From: Mesocricetibacter intestinalis
GTDB taxonomy: Bacteria; Pseudomonadota; Gammaproteobacteria; Enterobacterales; Pasteurellaceae
NCBI RefSeq assembly: GCF_004363295.1
Contig: NZ_SNYQ01000005.1
Location: 62,001 to 126,000 of the forward strand
DNA: 64,000 nucleotides
Direction: 5' to 3'
Shown here: in pieces, positions 18,195-28,768 of the stretch
Position numbering within the stretch: the stretch's first letter is position 1
How the letters are laid out: each line of letters opens with the position of its first letter
Notes under the pieces: generated by a model
What the model saw: the letters and a program-made list of their open reading frames with translations, nothing else
Told to the model about the DNA's origin: nothing
Databases searched by the model: none
Translations under genes and position numbers: made by a program

Positions 18195-18223
18195 TTGCAA
18201 TCTTGCACGCCTTATAGCATAAT
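18195..18223 (+). promoter_or_regulatory. promoter of the 4.5S RNA gene
   Basis: -35 TTGCAA (18195-18200) and -10 CATAAT (18218-18223) with 17-base spacing. Transcription would start about 20 bases before the mature 5' end, consistent with a leader removed by RNase P as in E. coli. Confidence 0.6.
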
Positions 18224-18251
18224 CCGGTCGTTGGTTTTTCGCCAACTCAAT

Positions 18252-18365
18252 GGAAACCTTTTCGGTCCCTCGCAATGGTGTCCGGTTTACCCGGTCAGGT
18301 TCGGAAGAAAGCAGCCAAAGTCGGAATTTCCGTGTGCCGAGATTCAGCCGGGAAGGTTTCCACCC
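18252..18365 (+). ncRNA. ffs: 4.5S RNA of the signal recognition particle
   Basis: About 114 nt. The central part has the universal SRP domain IV loop (GTCAGGTTCGGAAGAAAGCA, then GCCAAAG), and GTGTGCCGAGATTCAGCCGG matches the E. coli 3' side. The ends GGAAACC (18252) and GGTTTCC (18355-18361) pair to close the rod. It binds Ffh to form the bacterial SRP for co-translational membrane targeting. Located between divergent tesB and the 3' end of cydC. Confidence 0.95.
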
Positions 18366-18390
18366 TCACTTTTCCACAAACTTCCTCCGC

Positions 18391-20139
18391 TTAAATTCTT
18401 TCCGTCAAAGCTTTAAATACGCCCTGCGGTTTTGCTCGCAAATGTTCATAGCTGCCTTGTTCGATTAGTTTGGCTTCATCAATAATCATAATTCGATCGA
18501 ATTGTTCGATTTGCGATAATCTATGGGTAATCATCACTAAGGTTTTATCCCGGCAATGGGCAAAGATCAGTTTTAGCATCTTATATTCGGTTTCCCGATC
18601 CAAACCTTCGGTGGGTTCGTCCAATAGCAGAATAGGGGAGGAATTGAGCAAAATACGCGCTAATCCCAAACGGCGGCGTTCACCGCCGGAAAGCGGACGT
18701 CCGCCGTCGCCGAGCCATAGATCCAGCCCCTCATCGGCGATTAAATGAGATAATCCCGTTTGTTCCAGCACTTGATACATGGTCTGTTCTTGAATAGGCG
18801 CTTGGGCGGCAATTTGCAGGTTGTTGCGCAGGGTATCGCTGAAAATATGTACCCGCTGGCTGAGCAGGCCGATTTGGCTGCGTAAAAAAGCTTCGCTGTA
18901 AGCGCAGAGCGGTTGTCCCGCCAGTAAAATTTCGCCTTGATTAGGGTCGTAATTTCTAACCAGAAGTTGCAGAATGCTGGACTTACCGCTGCCGGTTTTA
19001 CCCAGAACGGCAATTTTTTCACCCTTGTTAATTTCCAGATTCAGTTCCTTGACTGCCGCCGCGGTATGACCCGGATAACAAAATGTTACACCCTGTAACT
19101 GTATTAATACGGGCGAATTTCGGGTATGTTCCCGGTTCTGAGAAAGAGCGGTCAGATTTCCATCGAATTTTACTAATGGCGCTTGTTGTTCCAGTTCGTT
19201 TAAACGCTGCGCCGAGGCAACGATTTGGCCGATATGCAGAAAGGCCGCACCGATAGGCATTAAAATTTCAAAGGCGGATAGGGCGGCGAAAGTAAATAAA
19301 GCGATAAATGCGGCTTTATATTCGCCGGATCCCAGTTCTGCATCTGCCGCAAACCATAGGGTGAGAGCCAGCATCAGACCGTTGGCAAACAGCAAGATAG
19401 CACTGGATAATCCGGATAAATTGGCCTCCTGCCGCTGATAGGATTGCCATTCCTTTTCCGTTTGTTGCAGGCGGGATTTAAGCTTATCTTCCGCATTAAA
19501 CAGCACCAGTTCGGCCTGAGACTGAATAAATTCGATAAAACCGGTGCGGTAGTCGGAACGGGAACGGGTTAGGCGGTCGCCGAAAGCGGTACCCAAACGG
19601 TAAAAAACCGTGGGAATCACCATTAGCAGTAATAGCAGACTAAGGCTGATAAACAGCGCCAGGGGAAGATGAATAAAGGCCAGTCCGATACCTATGCAGG
19701 CGATCACCGTAAGCGCGCTGAAAAAAGGTGCAATCAGGCGTAAATAAAGGGTATCCAGGGTATCTACGTCGGCCACCAAACGGTTGAGCAGATCGGCATT
19801 ACGGTAGCGGTTTAATACCGCCGGGCTAAGGGGAATTATTTTGCTGAAAATGCGTACCCGCAGCTTGGCTAAAATGCGAAAAGTGGCATCATGAGTAACT
19901 ATTTTTTCAAAATAGCGGGCGACGGTTCTGCCGATGGCCAGCCCGCGTACGCTGGCCGAAGGATAAAAGAAGTTAAACAGGCTGCCGATACCGGCGATCG
20001 CCGTCGCCGCCAGAAACCAACCGGATAAGGTCAGCAAGCCGATACTGGAGGCTAGTCCGGCAATCATCAGCACAATACCGAAAATAAGCGGGAAACGGGC
20101 GTGGTTAAATAGTTTCAGATAAGGAAGCAGAGAACGCAT
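18391..20139 (-). CDS. cydC: heterodimeric thiol exporter ABC protein CydC
   Basis: 582 residues (E. coli 573): six membrane helices in the first 310 residues, then an ATPase domain with Walker A GKTGSGKSS, signature LSGGERRRLGLARILL and Walker B ILLLDEPTEGLD. With CydD it exports glutathione and cysteine to the periplasm and is needed to assemble cytochrome bd. Its ATG overlaps the cydD stop (TAATG). No cydAB gene lies in this window. The gene ends 25 bases from the 3' end of ffs, tail to tail. Confidence 0.93.
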   Translation of the reverse strand: MRSLLPYLKLFNHARFPLIFGIVLMIAGLASSIGLLTLSGWFLAATAIAGIGSLFNFFYPSASVRGLAIGRTVARYFEKIVTHDATFRILAKLRVRIFSKIIPLSPAVLNRYRNADLLNRLVADVDTLDTLYLRLIAPFFSALTVIACIGIGLAFIHLPLALFISLSLLLLLMVIPTVFYRLGTAFGDRLTRSRSDYRTGFIEFIQSQAELVLFNAEDKLKSRLQQTEKEWQSYQRQEANLSGLSSAILLFANGLMLALTLWFAADAELGSGEYKAAFIALFTFAALSAFEILMPIGAAFLHIGQIVASAQRLNELEQQAPLVKFDGNLTALSQNREHTRNSPVLIQLQGVTFCYPGHTAAAVKELNLEINKGEKIAVLGKTGSGKSSILQLLVRNYDPNQGEILLAGQPLCAYSEAFLRSQIGLLSQRVHIFSDTLRNNLQIAAQAPIQEQTMYQVLEQTGLSHLIADEGLDLWLGDGGRPLSGGERRRLGLARILLNSSPILLLDEPTEGLDRETEYKMLKLIFAHCRDKTLVMITHRLSQIEQFDRIMIIDEAKLIEQGSYEHLRAKPQGVFKALTERI

Positions 20140-21902
20140 TAATTAATATCCTGTACTCGTTGTGCCAGCAGTTCGGCAAAAAAACCTTGTTGTTTTAATT
20201 GATCGAAATTACCTTGTTGAAGGATTTCGCCCTGTCGCATAACCAAAATCTGATCACTATGTTTCAGATCTTCAATTCGGTGGGTAACCATTAAAGTGGT
20301 ACTGTTCTCGCCGATTTGATTTAGCGCCTGCAATACCTGATTTTCCGAACGGGCGTCCAGACTGGCGGTAGGCTCGTCCAGTAGCAGTAAGCGTCCATTG
20401 CGCAGCAGGGCGCGGGCAATGGCAAGACGCTGTGCCTGACCCACGGAAAGTCCTATGCCGCCTTCTTGAATCTGATAGTCGAGCCCCAATTTATCGGTAA
20501 ACTCCCGCGCGTTGGCGCGGGTAAGCGCTTGCTCTATTTGCTCTTCGTCCGGATTAATATCGCCGAGCAATAGATTATCACGGATTGTTCCCTGCAATAA
20601 CAGCGGGTTTTGCCCTACCCAGGCAATATGGCGGCGCCATTGTTCCGGGTTAAGCTGTTGCAGTTCCTCACCGTTTACCTTTAGGCTGCCCTGATAAGGG
20701 AGAAAGCCGAGTAACAGATTTATCAGCGAACTTTTACCGGCCCCGCTTTGCCCGACCAGCGCAGTATGGCTGCCCGCCGGCAAGCAAAAGTTTAAGGCTT
20801 TGGTAAGCGGGCTTCCTTGGCTTGATAGCACCACCAGATTTTCCGCTTTTATTTCTATGTGATGCTGTAGGGTCGGGGGAACCTCCGCACCGCCTTGTTC
20901 CAGGGGAGAATCCTGTTCCAGAAAATCGACAATGGCATCCGCCGCACCTATAGCGGCCGCACGATCATGGTAATAGGTACCGAGATCGCGCAGCGGCTGG
21001 TAGAATTCCGGAGCCAGAATCAGGCAGAAGAAACCCGCAAACAGGGTTACCGAAGTGCCGTAGGAACCAAAATTCATCTGACCGAGAAAACTGAAGCCGA
21101 AATATACCGCCATAATCGCAATGGAAATCGCAGTGAAAAACTCCAATACGGCGGAAGAAAGAAAGGCGACTTTCAATACGTCCATGGTGGTTTTGCGATA
21201 ATCTTCCGTGCTTTTTTCAATATGCCGGGTTTGCGCTTCGGTTTGGTTAAACAAACGCAGGGTTTCCAGACCGCTCAGACGATCTAAAAACTGCGCGCTT
21301 AAACGGGCTAGGGTCGCCATATTTTTTTGGCTGCTGTCAGCAGCGGCAATACCGACCAGAATCATAAAAATCGGTACCAGCGGTGCGGTAAGCATTAGGA
21401 TCAAACCCGCCGCCCAGTTAATTGGAAACACGGCGATGAGAATCACCAAGGGTGTAATGACCGAAAGCAGCTGCTGCGGTAGGTAACGGGCATAGAAATT
21501 ATGCAGATTTTCCACCTGTTCCAGCATAATGCTAGCCCAGCTCCCCGCCGGCTGATTTTGTACCGCCGCCGGGCCGATACGCTGAATCTTAGCTAAGATT
21601 TGACGGCGTAGGATATTGCGCAGTTGACGGCCGCAGTTAAAGCCGATTCTTTCTCGCTGCCATAGGATTAGAGCGCGCAATCCGAAACCCGCCATCAGCC
21701 CGATAAAATAAGGCAGCAGGGCATTGCGATCGGCATCGCTCATAATCAGTTCATGTAATAATTTTGCCAGCAGCCAGGTTTGTGCAACCAGGATAAGAGA
21801 TGAGGCGGCGGCAAGTAAAATATTTAGGCGGAATAAAGGGTTAATCGGCGTTTGTTGCTCTTTTAGCCAGCGGAACAGGTATTTCTGACGGGATTTTTGC
21901 AT
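20139..21902 (-). CDS. cydD: heterodimeric thiol exporter ABC protein CydD
   Basis: 587 residues (E. coli 588) from MQKSRQKYLFRWLKEQQ. A longer in-frame start at 21956 falls inside the trxB terminator, so I start at 21902. Membrane domain first, then Walker A GQSGAGKSS, signature LSVGQAQRLAIARALL (a Val replaces the first Gly of LSGGQ, as often seen in CydD) and Walker B LLLLDEPTASLD. Partner of CydC in reductant export. Confidence 0.93.
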   Translation of the reverse strand: MQKSRQKYLFRWLKEQQTPINPLFRLNILLAAASSLILVAQTWLLAKLLHELIMSDADRNALLPYFIGLMAGFGLRALILWQRERIGFNCGRQLRNILRRQILAKIQRIGPAAVQNQPAGSWASIMLEQVENLHNFYARYLPQQLLSVITPLVILIAVFPINWAAGLILMLTAPLVPIFMILVGIAAADSSQKNMATLARLSAQFLDRLSGLETLRLFNQTEAQTRHIEKSTEDYRKTTMDVLKVAFLSSAVLEFFTAISIAIMAVYFGFSFLGQMNFGSYGTSVTLFAGFFCLILAPEFYQPLRDLGTYYHDRAAAIGAADAIVDFLEQDSPLEQGGAEVPPTLQHHIEIKAENLVVLSSQGSPLTKALNFCLPAGSHTALVGQSGAGKSSLINLLLGFLPYQGSLKVNGEELQQLNPEQWRRHIAWVGQNPLLLQGTIRDNLLLGDINPDEEQIEQALTRANAREFTDKLGLDYQIQEGGIGLSVGQAQRLAIARALLRNGRLLLLDEPTASLDARSENQVLQALNQIGENSTTLMVTHRIEDLKHSDQILVMRQGEILQQGNFDQLKQQGFFAELLAQRVQDIN

Positions 21903-21950
21903 AATATCTTCGATATATTGATTCAGGAATTGAGCGCAAAAGAAAAGTAA

Positions 21951-21976
21951 CGGCACGAAAACGGATTTTCGTGCCG
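21951..21976 (-). terminator. terminator after trxB
   Basis: CGGCACGAAAA / TTTTCGTGCCG perfect 11-bp stem with a four-base loop, followed on the minus strand by TTACTTTTCTTTT. Separates trxB from cydDC. Confidence 0.75.
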
Positions 21977-21988
21977 ATTAAAGCTTGT

Positions 21989-22990
<1,002 letters not shown>

Positions 22991-23028
22991 CTATACTGAG
23001 TAGTGGCGCTTATTATAGGGCGTTATAG

Positions 23029-23886
23029 TTAGTACAACAAGGAGTAAAGTAAGCGCCGGTATTTGTTGGTTACCGGGTCGTTGTTGCCGATAGCGGAAAG
23101 TATGGATAAAAACTGTTGTTTTACTTCGCCGTTTTGCGCGTTCAGATCCTGCTTTAAAAGGGAGAATAATAAATCCAGCGCTTCCTCGTTACGGTTGGCC
23201 TGATGTAATTGAATCGCCAGTTTCAGGGCGATTTCCGGGCTTGGTTTTTTAGCATAATCCTGTTGCAATTGCTGGATTTCAGGGGTATCCGCGGCTTTAA
23301 TTAACAATTCGATTTGTGCTTGCAGTCCCTGCCAACGGCTGTCCCGATCCTGTAGGGGTATTTTCTGCAGAATTTCGGTGGCGGGTTCGGTTTTCTGCAT
23401 GGCAATATAGGTTTCCGCATACAGCAGGGCGATATCGCTGTTTTTATGATCGGAAAGCTCCCAGGCTTCTTTCAGCAACGGCAGAGCGGCATCGTAATTT
23501 TCCGCCTGTAGGTAATCCAGGGCAAGGTTATATTTAATTTCTTCCTCTTTCGGTAGAATTTGGCTTAACCGCTGTTTTAGCTGTTCGGCCGGGAGTTCCC
23601 CTTGGAAAGCATCTACCGCTTGCGCTTCCTTGAACAAATAAGTGGTCGGTAGGCTATTGATCCGAAATTGCATGGCGATCATACGTTCGTTTTCGCAGTT
23701 GACTTTCGCCAGGATAAACTGTCCCTGATATTGCTGCGCATAGTTGCTTAAAAGTGCGGTGAATTCGGTGGAAGTTTTATCACCCGGCGCATAAAAAACC
23801 AGAACCAGCGGGGTTTGCAGGGAGAGCTGCAAGGTTTCATTCAGATTTTGTTCGTTAATTTCAATAATATTTTCTGTTGCGTTCAT
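23029..23886 (-). CDS. cnoX: chaperedoxin CnoX (YbbN), thioredoxin-like plus TPR
   Basis: 285 residues from MNATENIIEI; a longer frame to 23952 has no support. The thioredoxin-like domain (about 1-110) is followed by TPR-like helices to the end (KYRRLLYSLLY matches the E. coli C-terminus). In E. coli the active-site region reads SQHC. Here it is DKTS (APGDKTSTEF), so no cysteine remains at that place. The second functional cysteine (Cys63 in E. coli, in AKVNCENE here) is kept. CnoX is a holdase switched on by HOCl chlorination that hands clients to GroEL/ES. That suits the rcl locus nearby, though regulation is unknown. Confidence 0.88.
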   Translation of the reverse strand: MNATENIIEINEQNLNETLQLSLQTPLVLVFYAPGDKTSTEFTALLSNYAQQYQGQFILAKVNCENERMIAMQFRINSLPTTYLFKEAQAVDAFQGELPAEQLKQRLSQILPKEEEIKYNLALDYLQAENYDAALPLLKEAWELSDHKNSDIALLYAETYIAMQKTEPATEILQKIPLQDRDSRWQGLQAQIELLIKAADTPEIQQLQQDYAKKPSPEIALKLAIQLHQANRNEEALDLLFSLLKQDLNAQNGEVKQQFLSILSAIGNNDPVTNKYRRLLYSLLY

Positions 23887-23928
23887 AAAAATCTCTTTTG
23901 TAGCGGCTGAAGAATGGGAGCGATTGTA

Positions 23929-23965
23929 ACAAAAAAATACGGAGAATTTCAAAATTCTCCGTATT
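23929..23965 (-). terminator. terminator after pgtP
   Basis: AATACGGAGAATTT (23936-23949) and AAATTCTCCGTATT (23952-23965) form a perfect 14-bp inverted repeat. On the minus strand it is followed by a run of seven T. Confidence 0.9.
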
Positions 23966-23990
23966 CGTTAATTGCCTGATCCCTTAAGGA

Positions 23991-25349
23991 TTAATTATTT
24001 TCAGCGGCTTGCAGACGTTTTTTCTTCTCAATTCGCATCACGCCCAAATGGGTCATGTAGCAGCAGAAGATACAACCGGCGACGGCAAATAACAGCAGGT
24101 AGAATCCTGCGTCCCAACCGAAACGTTCGGCCAGGATACCGAATAATGCGGTTCCGGAGAAACTGCCGAGCACATAGCTTAACAAGCCGCGTAAACCTGT
24201 TGCCGAACCCGCCGCAAAGGAAGGTACCAGTTCGATGGTTTGTAGGGAGGAAAGGAACATCGGAACATAGATTAAACAACCGATAACCCCAGCCCCTATA
24301 GTAACTGTCAACAGATCGCTGCCGCCCCAGTAAGCGAACATCGCCGCTCCGACCCCGATTAAGGTGATGATGGCCAGCGGCATACGGCGCCCTTTAAAGT
24401 ATGTATCGGTCAGCCATCCGGCCAATAAGGTGGAAGGAATGGCCGCCCATTCGAAGATGGCGAATGCGGCGGACATTTCACCCTTGGTGAAACCTTTTGT
24501 TTCCAACAGGTATAAAGGCAACCAGGTGAGTACGCCGAAACGGATCATATAGGTGAAGACATCGATAAAGGATACGAACCAGACGTTGATATCTTTCATA
24601 ATATAGTCGCGAAAGATTTCCCAAGTGGTCAGATTAACGTTTTCCTCTTTGGTTACGATCAGTTCTTCTTGTTCCGTTCCCAGAATTTTACTGGTTGGCG
24701 GTAAGCCTTCATTATAGGTACGTCCGGTACCGAACAGATAGAAGATCAGGGCGACGATCGCGGCGATAGCGGTAGGCACCACAAAATGCGCGCTTTGCCA
24801 ATGTTCATTTCCCAGCCAGGCGATACTGGCGCCGGCGATAGGAGCAACCAAACCGCCGCCCACATTGTGCGAGATATTAAACATGGCGGTGGTTACGCCG
24901 CGAGATTTACGCGGGAACCAGCTTGCCAGTACCACATAGGCCGGCCCGGCGCCCATTCCTTGGAAGATCCCGTTCAGAATACAGAGGAATAGGAAAGCCC
25001 AGAAAGAAGCGCTGAATCCCATCATTAGGTTGACCAGTGCGGACATCAGCAGACCGAAAATCATAAAATGCTTCGGATTGGATTTGTCGGCAAAAGCGGA
25101 CATAAATCCCTTACTGACACCATAAACGATTAGCATAGTACCGGAAATAAACCCGATATCTTTTTTACTGAAACCGAATTCACTGATTAATTCGGGTGAA
25201 GAGAGCAAAAAGTTGTTACGCAGAATATAGTAGGCGGCATAGCCGATAAAAATACCGAATAAAGCATGCCATCTTAAACGATTGTAACGTTCTCTGATTT
25301 CCGTTTCCGGAACCGGCGCACCGGGATTGGAGCGTAAAAATGAAATCAT
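23991..25349 (-). CDS. pgtP: phosphoglycerate transporter, organophosphate:phosphate antiporter family
   Basis: 452 residues, 12 membrane segments, major facilitator superfamily of the GlpT/UhpT group: RWHALFGIFIGYAAYYILRNNF near the N-terminus and GMGAGPAYVVLASWFPRKSRGVTTAMFNISHNVGGGLVAP, the family signature. GlpT, UhpT and PgtP are close. The PgtP call rests on the adjacent divergent pgtCBA regulators, the arrangement known from Salmonella. It would take up 2- and 3-phosphoglycerate and phosphoenolpyruvate in exchange for phosphate. Confidence 0.88.
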   Translation of the reverse strand: MISFLRSNPGAPVPETEIRERYNRLRWHALFGIFIGYAAYYILRNNFLLSSPELISEFGFSKKDIGFISGTMLIVYGVSKGFMSAFADKSNPKHFMIFGLLMSALVNLMMGFSASFWAFLFLCILNGIFQGMGAGPAYVVLASWFPRKSRGVTTAMFNISHNVGGGLVAPIAGASIAWLGNEHWQSAHFVVPTAIAAIVALIFYLFGTGRTYNEGLPPTSKILGTEQEELIVTKEENVNLTTWEIFRDYIMKDINVWFVSFIDVFTYMIRFGVLTWLPLYLLETKGFTKGEMSAAFAIFEWAAIPSTLLAGWLTDTYFKGRRMPLAIITLIGVGAAMFAYWGGSDLLTVTIGAGVIGCLIYVPMFLSSLQTIELVPSFAAGSATGLRGLLSYVLGSFSGTALFGILAERFGWDAGFYLLLFAVAGCIFCCYMTHLGVMRIEKKKRLQAAENN

Positions 25350-25596
25350 AATTAGTTCTCATGGGTTAGGTTAAATTACAGTGAAATATTTCTTAAAGAA
25401 GAAATTCGAAGCTATGTTAATATGCCCGTAATAAAATTCAATTCATTGAAAAATAAGTTAAAACTGACGCAATTCAGCTTTTTTTGAGTCGCAAATGACA
25501 CATTTTTGCCGATTTTTTTCGCGCTTTTGCGGAAAGACGGGGAATTGAGGCAAAAGCAGGCTATTTGCGCCATAAGCAGATTAAATACTTTTTCTG

Positions 25597-25620
25597 AATT
25601 TGTGATTTAGATCACAATTT
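25597..25620 (+). promoter_or_regulatory. CRP binding site in the pgtP/pgtC control region
   Basis: TGTGATTTAGATCACA (25601-25616) is an exact TGTGA-N6-TCACA with AATT/AATT flanks. It ends only 17 bases before the pgtC ATG, too close to activate a pgtC promoter in the usual way. It may repress pgtCBA or serve another promoter. The rest of 25350-25596 has no gene. Confidence 0.8.
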
Positions 25621-25632
25621 AAAGAGGTGAAG

Positions 25633-26856
25633 ATGAAAGTAACAGGGTTGATTAAATGGTTTTTATGTGCGGTTTGGACGACGGCTTATGCCGCACCGCA
25701 GGAATTGGTGGTGGCGACTACTTTTTCACCGGACACGGCGAATAATATTATTCAGCGCTGGCAAATGGAATTTCCCGAGCGCAAAGTCCGTTTGATTAAC
25801 CGAACTTCGGCTTCGTTGGAGCGCTTGCTTAATCAACGCAATATGGAACGTATCGATTTAATTTTAAGCTCGTCGCCTTTTTTATTTCAGGCTTTGCAGG
25901 ATAAGCGCCAGTTGGCGGAATTACCTGCGGAGTTGCAAAATACCAGCGATCTGATTCCCCCGGCATTAAGAAGCACGACCACGACACCGGCATTTTCCGG
26001 TTACGGGATTCTGTACAATAAAAAGCTATTGCAGGAGCGCCATTTGCCTTTACCTACGGATTGGCACAGTCTGTTTCAGCCGGGTTATTATAACGGCTTG
26101 TTGATGACATCGCCTTCCCGTTCGGGAACCAATCATATTATGTTGGAAATGTTATTGCAGCAAAAAGGCTGGCAACGAGGCTGGGCGACTATCTTGAATC
26201 TGGGGGCGAATCTGTCGGTGATTTCCTCGCGTAGTTTTAATGTTGCCGACCGTATTAAAATGGGCGGTGCCGTGGCGGGTATCAGTATCGACTCCTATGG
26301 GGGCAATGCGGATAGCGAATTAGGTTTTGTTTATTTTCCCACCTCCGTCGCTTCGCCCACATTTATCGCCGTGCATAAAGACAGCTTGCAGCCCCGTGCC
26401 GCCGCAGAATTAATCGCTTTTCTGCAAAGTCCCAAAGGGCAAAAGATTGTAGCGGCGCCGAATATCGCTAAATTTCCGATCCAGGGGCTGGCGCCGGGTA
26501 ATATTCTTTATCCGCAGCAACAAAAGCTCTTGGCGCAACCGCCGTTGGATCACGAATTGTTGTTGTCGCGTCAGCAGGTGGTGGAACGTTTATTTGATAC
26601 GGCGGTTACCTTCAGATTAACTCAGCTGAAAGAAGTGTGGGGTTTAATTTACCAGAAGGAACAAAAAACTTCGCAAAAATTAACCGCACTTCGGCAGCTG
26701 CTGCTCGAGGTTCCGATTACGGAAGAACAGCTCCGAGATCCCCTTTATTTAAAGCGTTTCAGCCAGGATAAAAATTTTGCCTCGGAACAGGAACAGCAAT
26801 GGTCCGAGTTTTTTCGCCGTCGCCTCAGCCTTGTGCTAAGCGGTTTGGGAGAATAG
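25633..26856 (+). CDS. pgtC: phosphoglycerate sensing periplasmic protein
   Basis: 407 residues from MKVTGLIKWFLCAVWTTAYA (signal peptide). The mature part resembles an extracellular solute-binding protein: LVVATTFSPDTANNIIQRWQMEF, GYGILYNKKLLQERHLPLPTDW, and a C-terminal helical part. In Salmonella PgtC works with the sensor kinase PgtB to detect phosphoglycerates and induce pgtP. AGAGG 6 bases upstream supports the ATG at 25633 over a GTG at 25627. The first gene of pgtCBA, two bases before pgtB. Confidence 0.87.
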   Translation: MKVTGLIKWFLCAVWTTAYAAPQELVVATTFSPDTANNIIQRWQMEFPERKVRLINRTSASLERLLNQRNMERIDLILSSSPFLFQALQDKRQLAELPAELQNTSDLIPPALRSTTTTPAFSGYGILYNKKLLQERHLPLPTDWHSLFQPGYYNGLLMTSPSRSGTNHIMLEMLLQQKGWQRGWATILNLGANLSVISSRSFNVADRIKMGGAVAGISIDSYGGNADSELGFVYFPTSVASPTFIAVHKDSLQPRAAAELIAFLQSPKGQKIVAAPNIAKFPIQGLAPGNILYPQQQKLLAQPPLDHELLLSRQQVVERLFDTAVTFRLTQLKEVWGLIYQKEQKTSQKLTALRQLLLEVPITEEQLRDPLYLKRFSQDKNFASEQEQQWSEFFRRRLSLVLSGLGE

Positions 26857-26858
26857 CA

Positions 26859-28766
26859 ATGAACGGTAAAAAAAGAATTACCCATATTTTAAGATACGCT
26901 TTTGCGGTAGGGTTGTTTTTTACTTTTCTGATCGGGGTTGTCAGCCTGCTTTCATGGTATCAGCAAACCAAACAGGTGAATTATATTCTGCAGGATTACT
27001 TTCCGAAAACGAATTTAATTTTAAAGTTGGAAGAGGATATTAACGGCTTTATCAGCGAACTGGATCGCTTTGCCTTGATTAAAAATAATTCTGCCCGACA
27101 GCAGGCATTTAAACAGCTTAATTTGCAGTTGTCCGATATAGAAAATCTGATTGCACGCTTATCCGATGCGGAATACGCACGTATTTTTCCTGAAAATCTG
27201 AATGGGTTAAGGGAACTGGTGGATAATATTAATCGCAATATTCTGCACGCTTTGCAGCTCGAACAGGAAAGACAGGCGCTCATTACCAAAATACAATGGC
27301 AGCATGATGATTTTAATAATGAATTTATTGCGTTATTACAAGAACTTAATTGGCAGCAAGTAAATTTTTCCGAACAAAGCCGATATGCCGGAAATCGCCT
27401 ATGGGTAACCTTACAGAATGAATTGCAGACCCTTTATTCTCTGGCCAAAACGGAAGAACAGATAAAGAGCGAATTGTTGCAGTTTTTGTATCAATCGGAT
27501 CAATCGAACAAAGATAAAGAATATGAGAAAAGCAAGCGCCTGATCCGCATGTTGTACCCGCACAATATGCCGGCGGCCCGCGCCAGCATAGTCCCCTTGC
27601 AACAAATGATCGAATCTATGGTCGCGATGCTTGATTCCGACGAGGGGATTGATAATCTGGTCGCCAATTTTCGTCGCTATCAGGCTTCGGTACTGGAAAC
27701 AAAAGTAAACAAGGATAAACGTCTGGAATCCCTTAAACAGGTAACGGATAAACTATTTGCCAAATACACTACAAAATTTACCCGCTTAAATCAGCAACTG
27801 GAAAAACAGACTCGGTTGAGCGGTTTGATTATCGGGGGGATCTTGATTCTTTCCTTAGCGTTTATCTGGGGATTTAATCGCTTTTACATCAAACTGAATC
27901 TAACCCGCAGATTCGAACAACTGATTGATTCGGTAAAAAGATTAAACCGCGGCGACGAGGAGCTTGCCCTTAACTTTGAAGGTAAGGATGAAATTTCGCA
28001 ACTGAATAAATTATTGCAATCCCATTCCGAGCTGATTAAAGAACGGCAGCGAATTGAAGAAAACCTGCGCAATACCCAAAACGAACTGATTCAGACCGCA
28101 AAATTTGCAGTTGTAGGGCAGACCATGACCACCTTGGCTCATGAAATTAATCAGCCCTTAAATGCCATTTCCATTTATCTGTTCGGCTTAAAAAAATTTA
28201 TACAGGGACAGGATTATTCCAATGCGCTGGATTATACGGATAAAATCACCCGCCTGAGTAACAGAATCGGCAATATTATTAAAGGATTGCGCCAGTTTAG
28301 CAAGCGTCATGATCAGCGAGAGCTGGAACAGGTGGATATCGCCGAGGCGGTGAATGAAGCCTGGGCATTGTTGGAATTTCGTCATCGTCCTTTGCGGGCG
28401 CAGCTAAGTTTGAAGGGCAATGGAATGGTAGCGGCAAATAAAGGATTGTTGGAACAGATCCTGGTGAATCTGTTTACCAATTCGTTGGAAGCCTGCCGCA
28501 ACACCCCGAAAATCCATATAGAGGTTATAAGGGACGAAACTTCCGTCAGCATAAGGATTAAAGATAACGGAGAGGGATGGGGAACGGAATCCGTCGATAA
28601 ATTATTACAGCCGTTTTATACCAATAAAAACGTTGGGTTAGGCTTGGGGTTAACCATTTGTCAGCGTATTATGCAGCAGTTTGGCGGACGGCTTTTCCTC
28701 GCTTCGGATTTAACTAAAAGTGCGGTGGTTATTTTGAATTTTCCGTACCTCAATTCACAGGAATAA
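26859..28766 (+). CDS. pgtB: phosphoglycerate-responsive sensor histidine kinase
   Basis: 635 residues. Membrane helices near 12-32 and about 330-350 enclose a long helical periplasmic domain. Then come a HAMP-like linker (RLNRGDEELALNFEGKDEISQL), the H-box TLAHEINQPLNAIS with the phospho-accepting histidine, the N-box NLFTNSLEACRN, and G-boxes DNGEGW and GLGLGLTICQRI. It is expected to phosphorylate PgtA when PgtC reports ligand. The ATG at 26859 follows the pgtC stop directly; a longer frame into pgtC is not needed. An uptake signal lies in the last codons (28718). Confidence 0.9.
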   Translation: MNGKKRITHILRYAFAVGLFFTFLIGVVSLLSWYQQTKQVNYILQDYFPKTNLILKLEEDINGFISELDRFALIKNNSARQQAFKQLNLQLSDIENLIARLSDAEYARIFPENLNGLRELVDNINRNILHALQLEQERQALITKIQWQHDDFNNEFIALLQELNWQQVNFSEQSRYAGNRLWVTLQNELQTLYSLAKTEEQIKSELLQFLYQSDQSNKDKEYEKSKRLIRMLYPHNMPAARASIVPLQQMIESMVAMLDSDEGIDNLVANFRRYQASVLETKVNKDKRLESLKQVTDKLFAKYTTKFTRLNQQLEKQTRLSGLIIGGILILSLAFIWGFNRFYIKLNLTRRFEQLIDSVKRLNRGDEELALNFEGKDEISQLNKLLQSHSELIKERQRIEENLRNTQNELIQTAKFAVVGQTMTTLAHEINQPLNAISIYLFGLKKFIQGQDYSNALDYTDKITRLSNRIGNIIKGLRQFSKRHDQRELEQVDIAEAVNEAWALLEFRHRPLRAQLSLKGNGMVAANKGLLEQILVNLFTNSLEACRNTPKIHIEVIRDETSVSIRIKDNGEGWGTESVDKLLQPFYTNKNVGLGLGLTICQRIMQQFGGRLFLASDLTKSAVVILNFPYLNSQE

Positions 28767-28768
28767 TT

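Noticed and set aside
20895-21287. 130-codon plus-strand frame antisense to cydD
   Set aside because: cydD is certain on the other strand; this frame has no family features.
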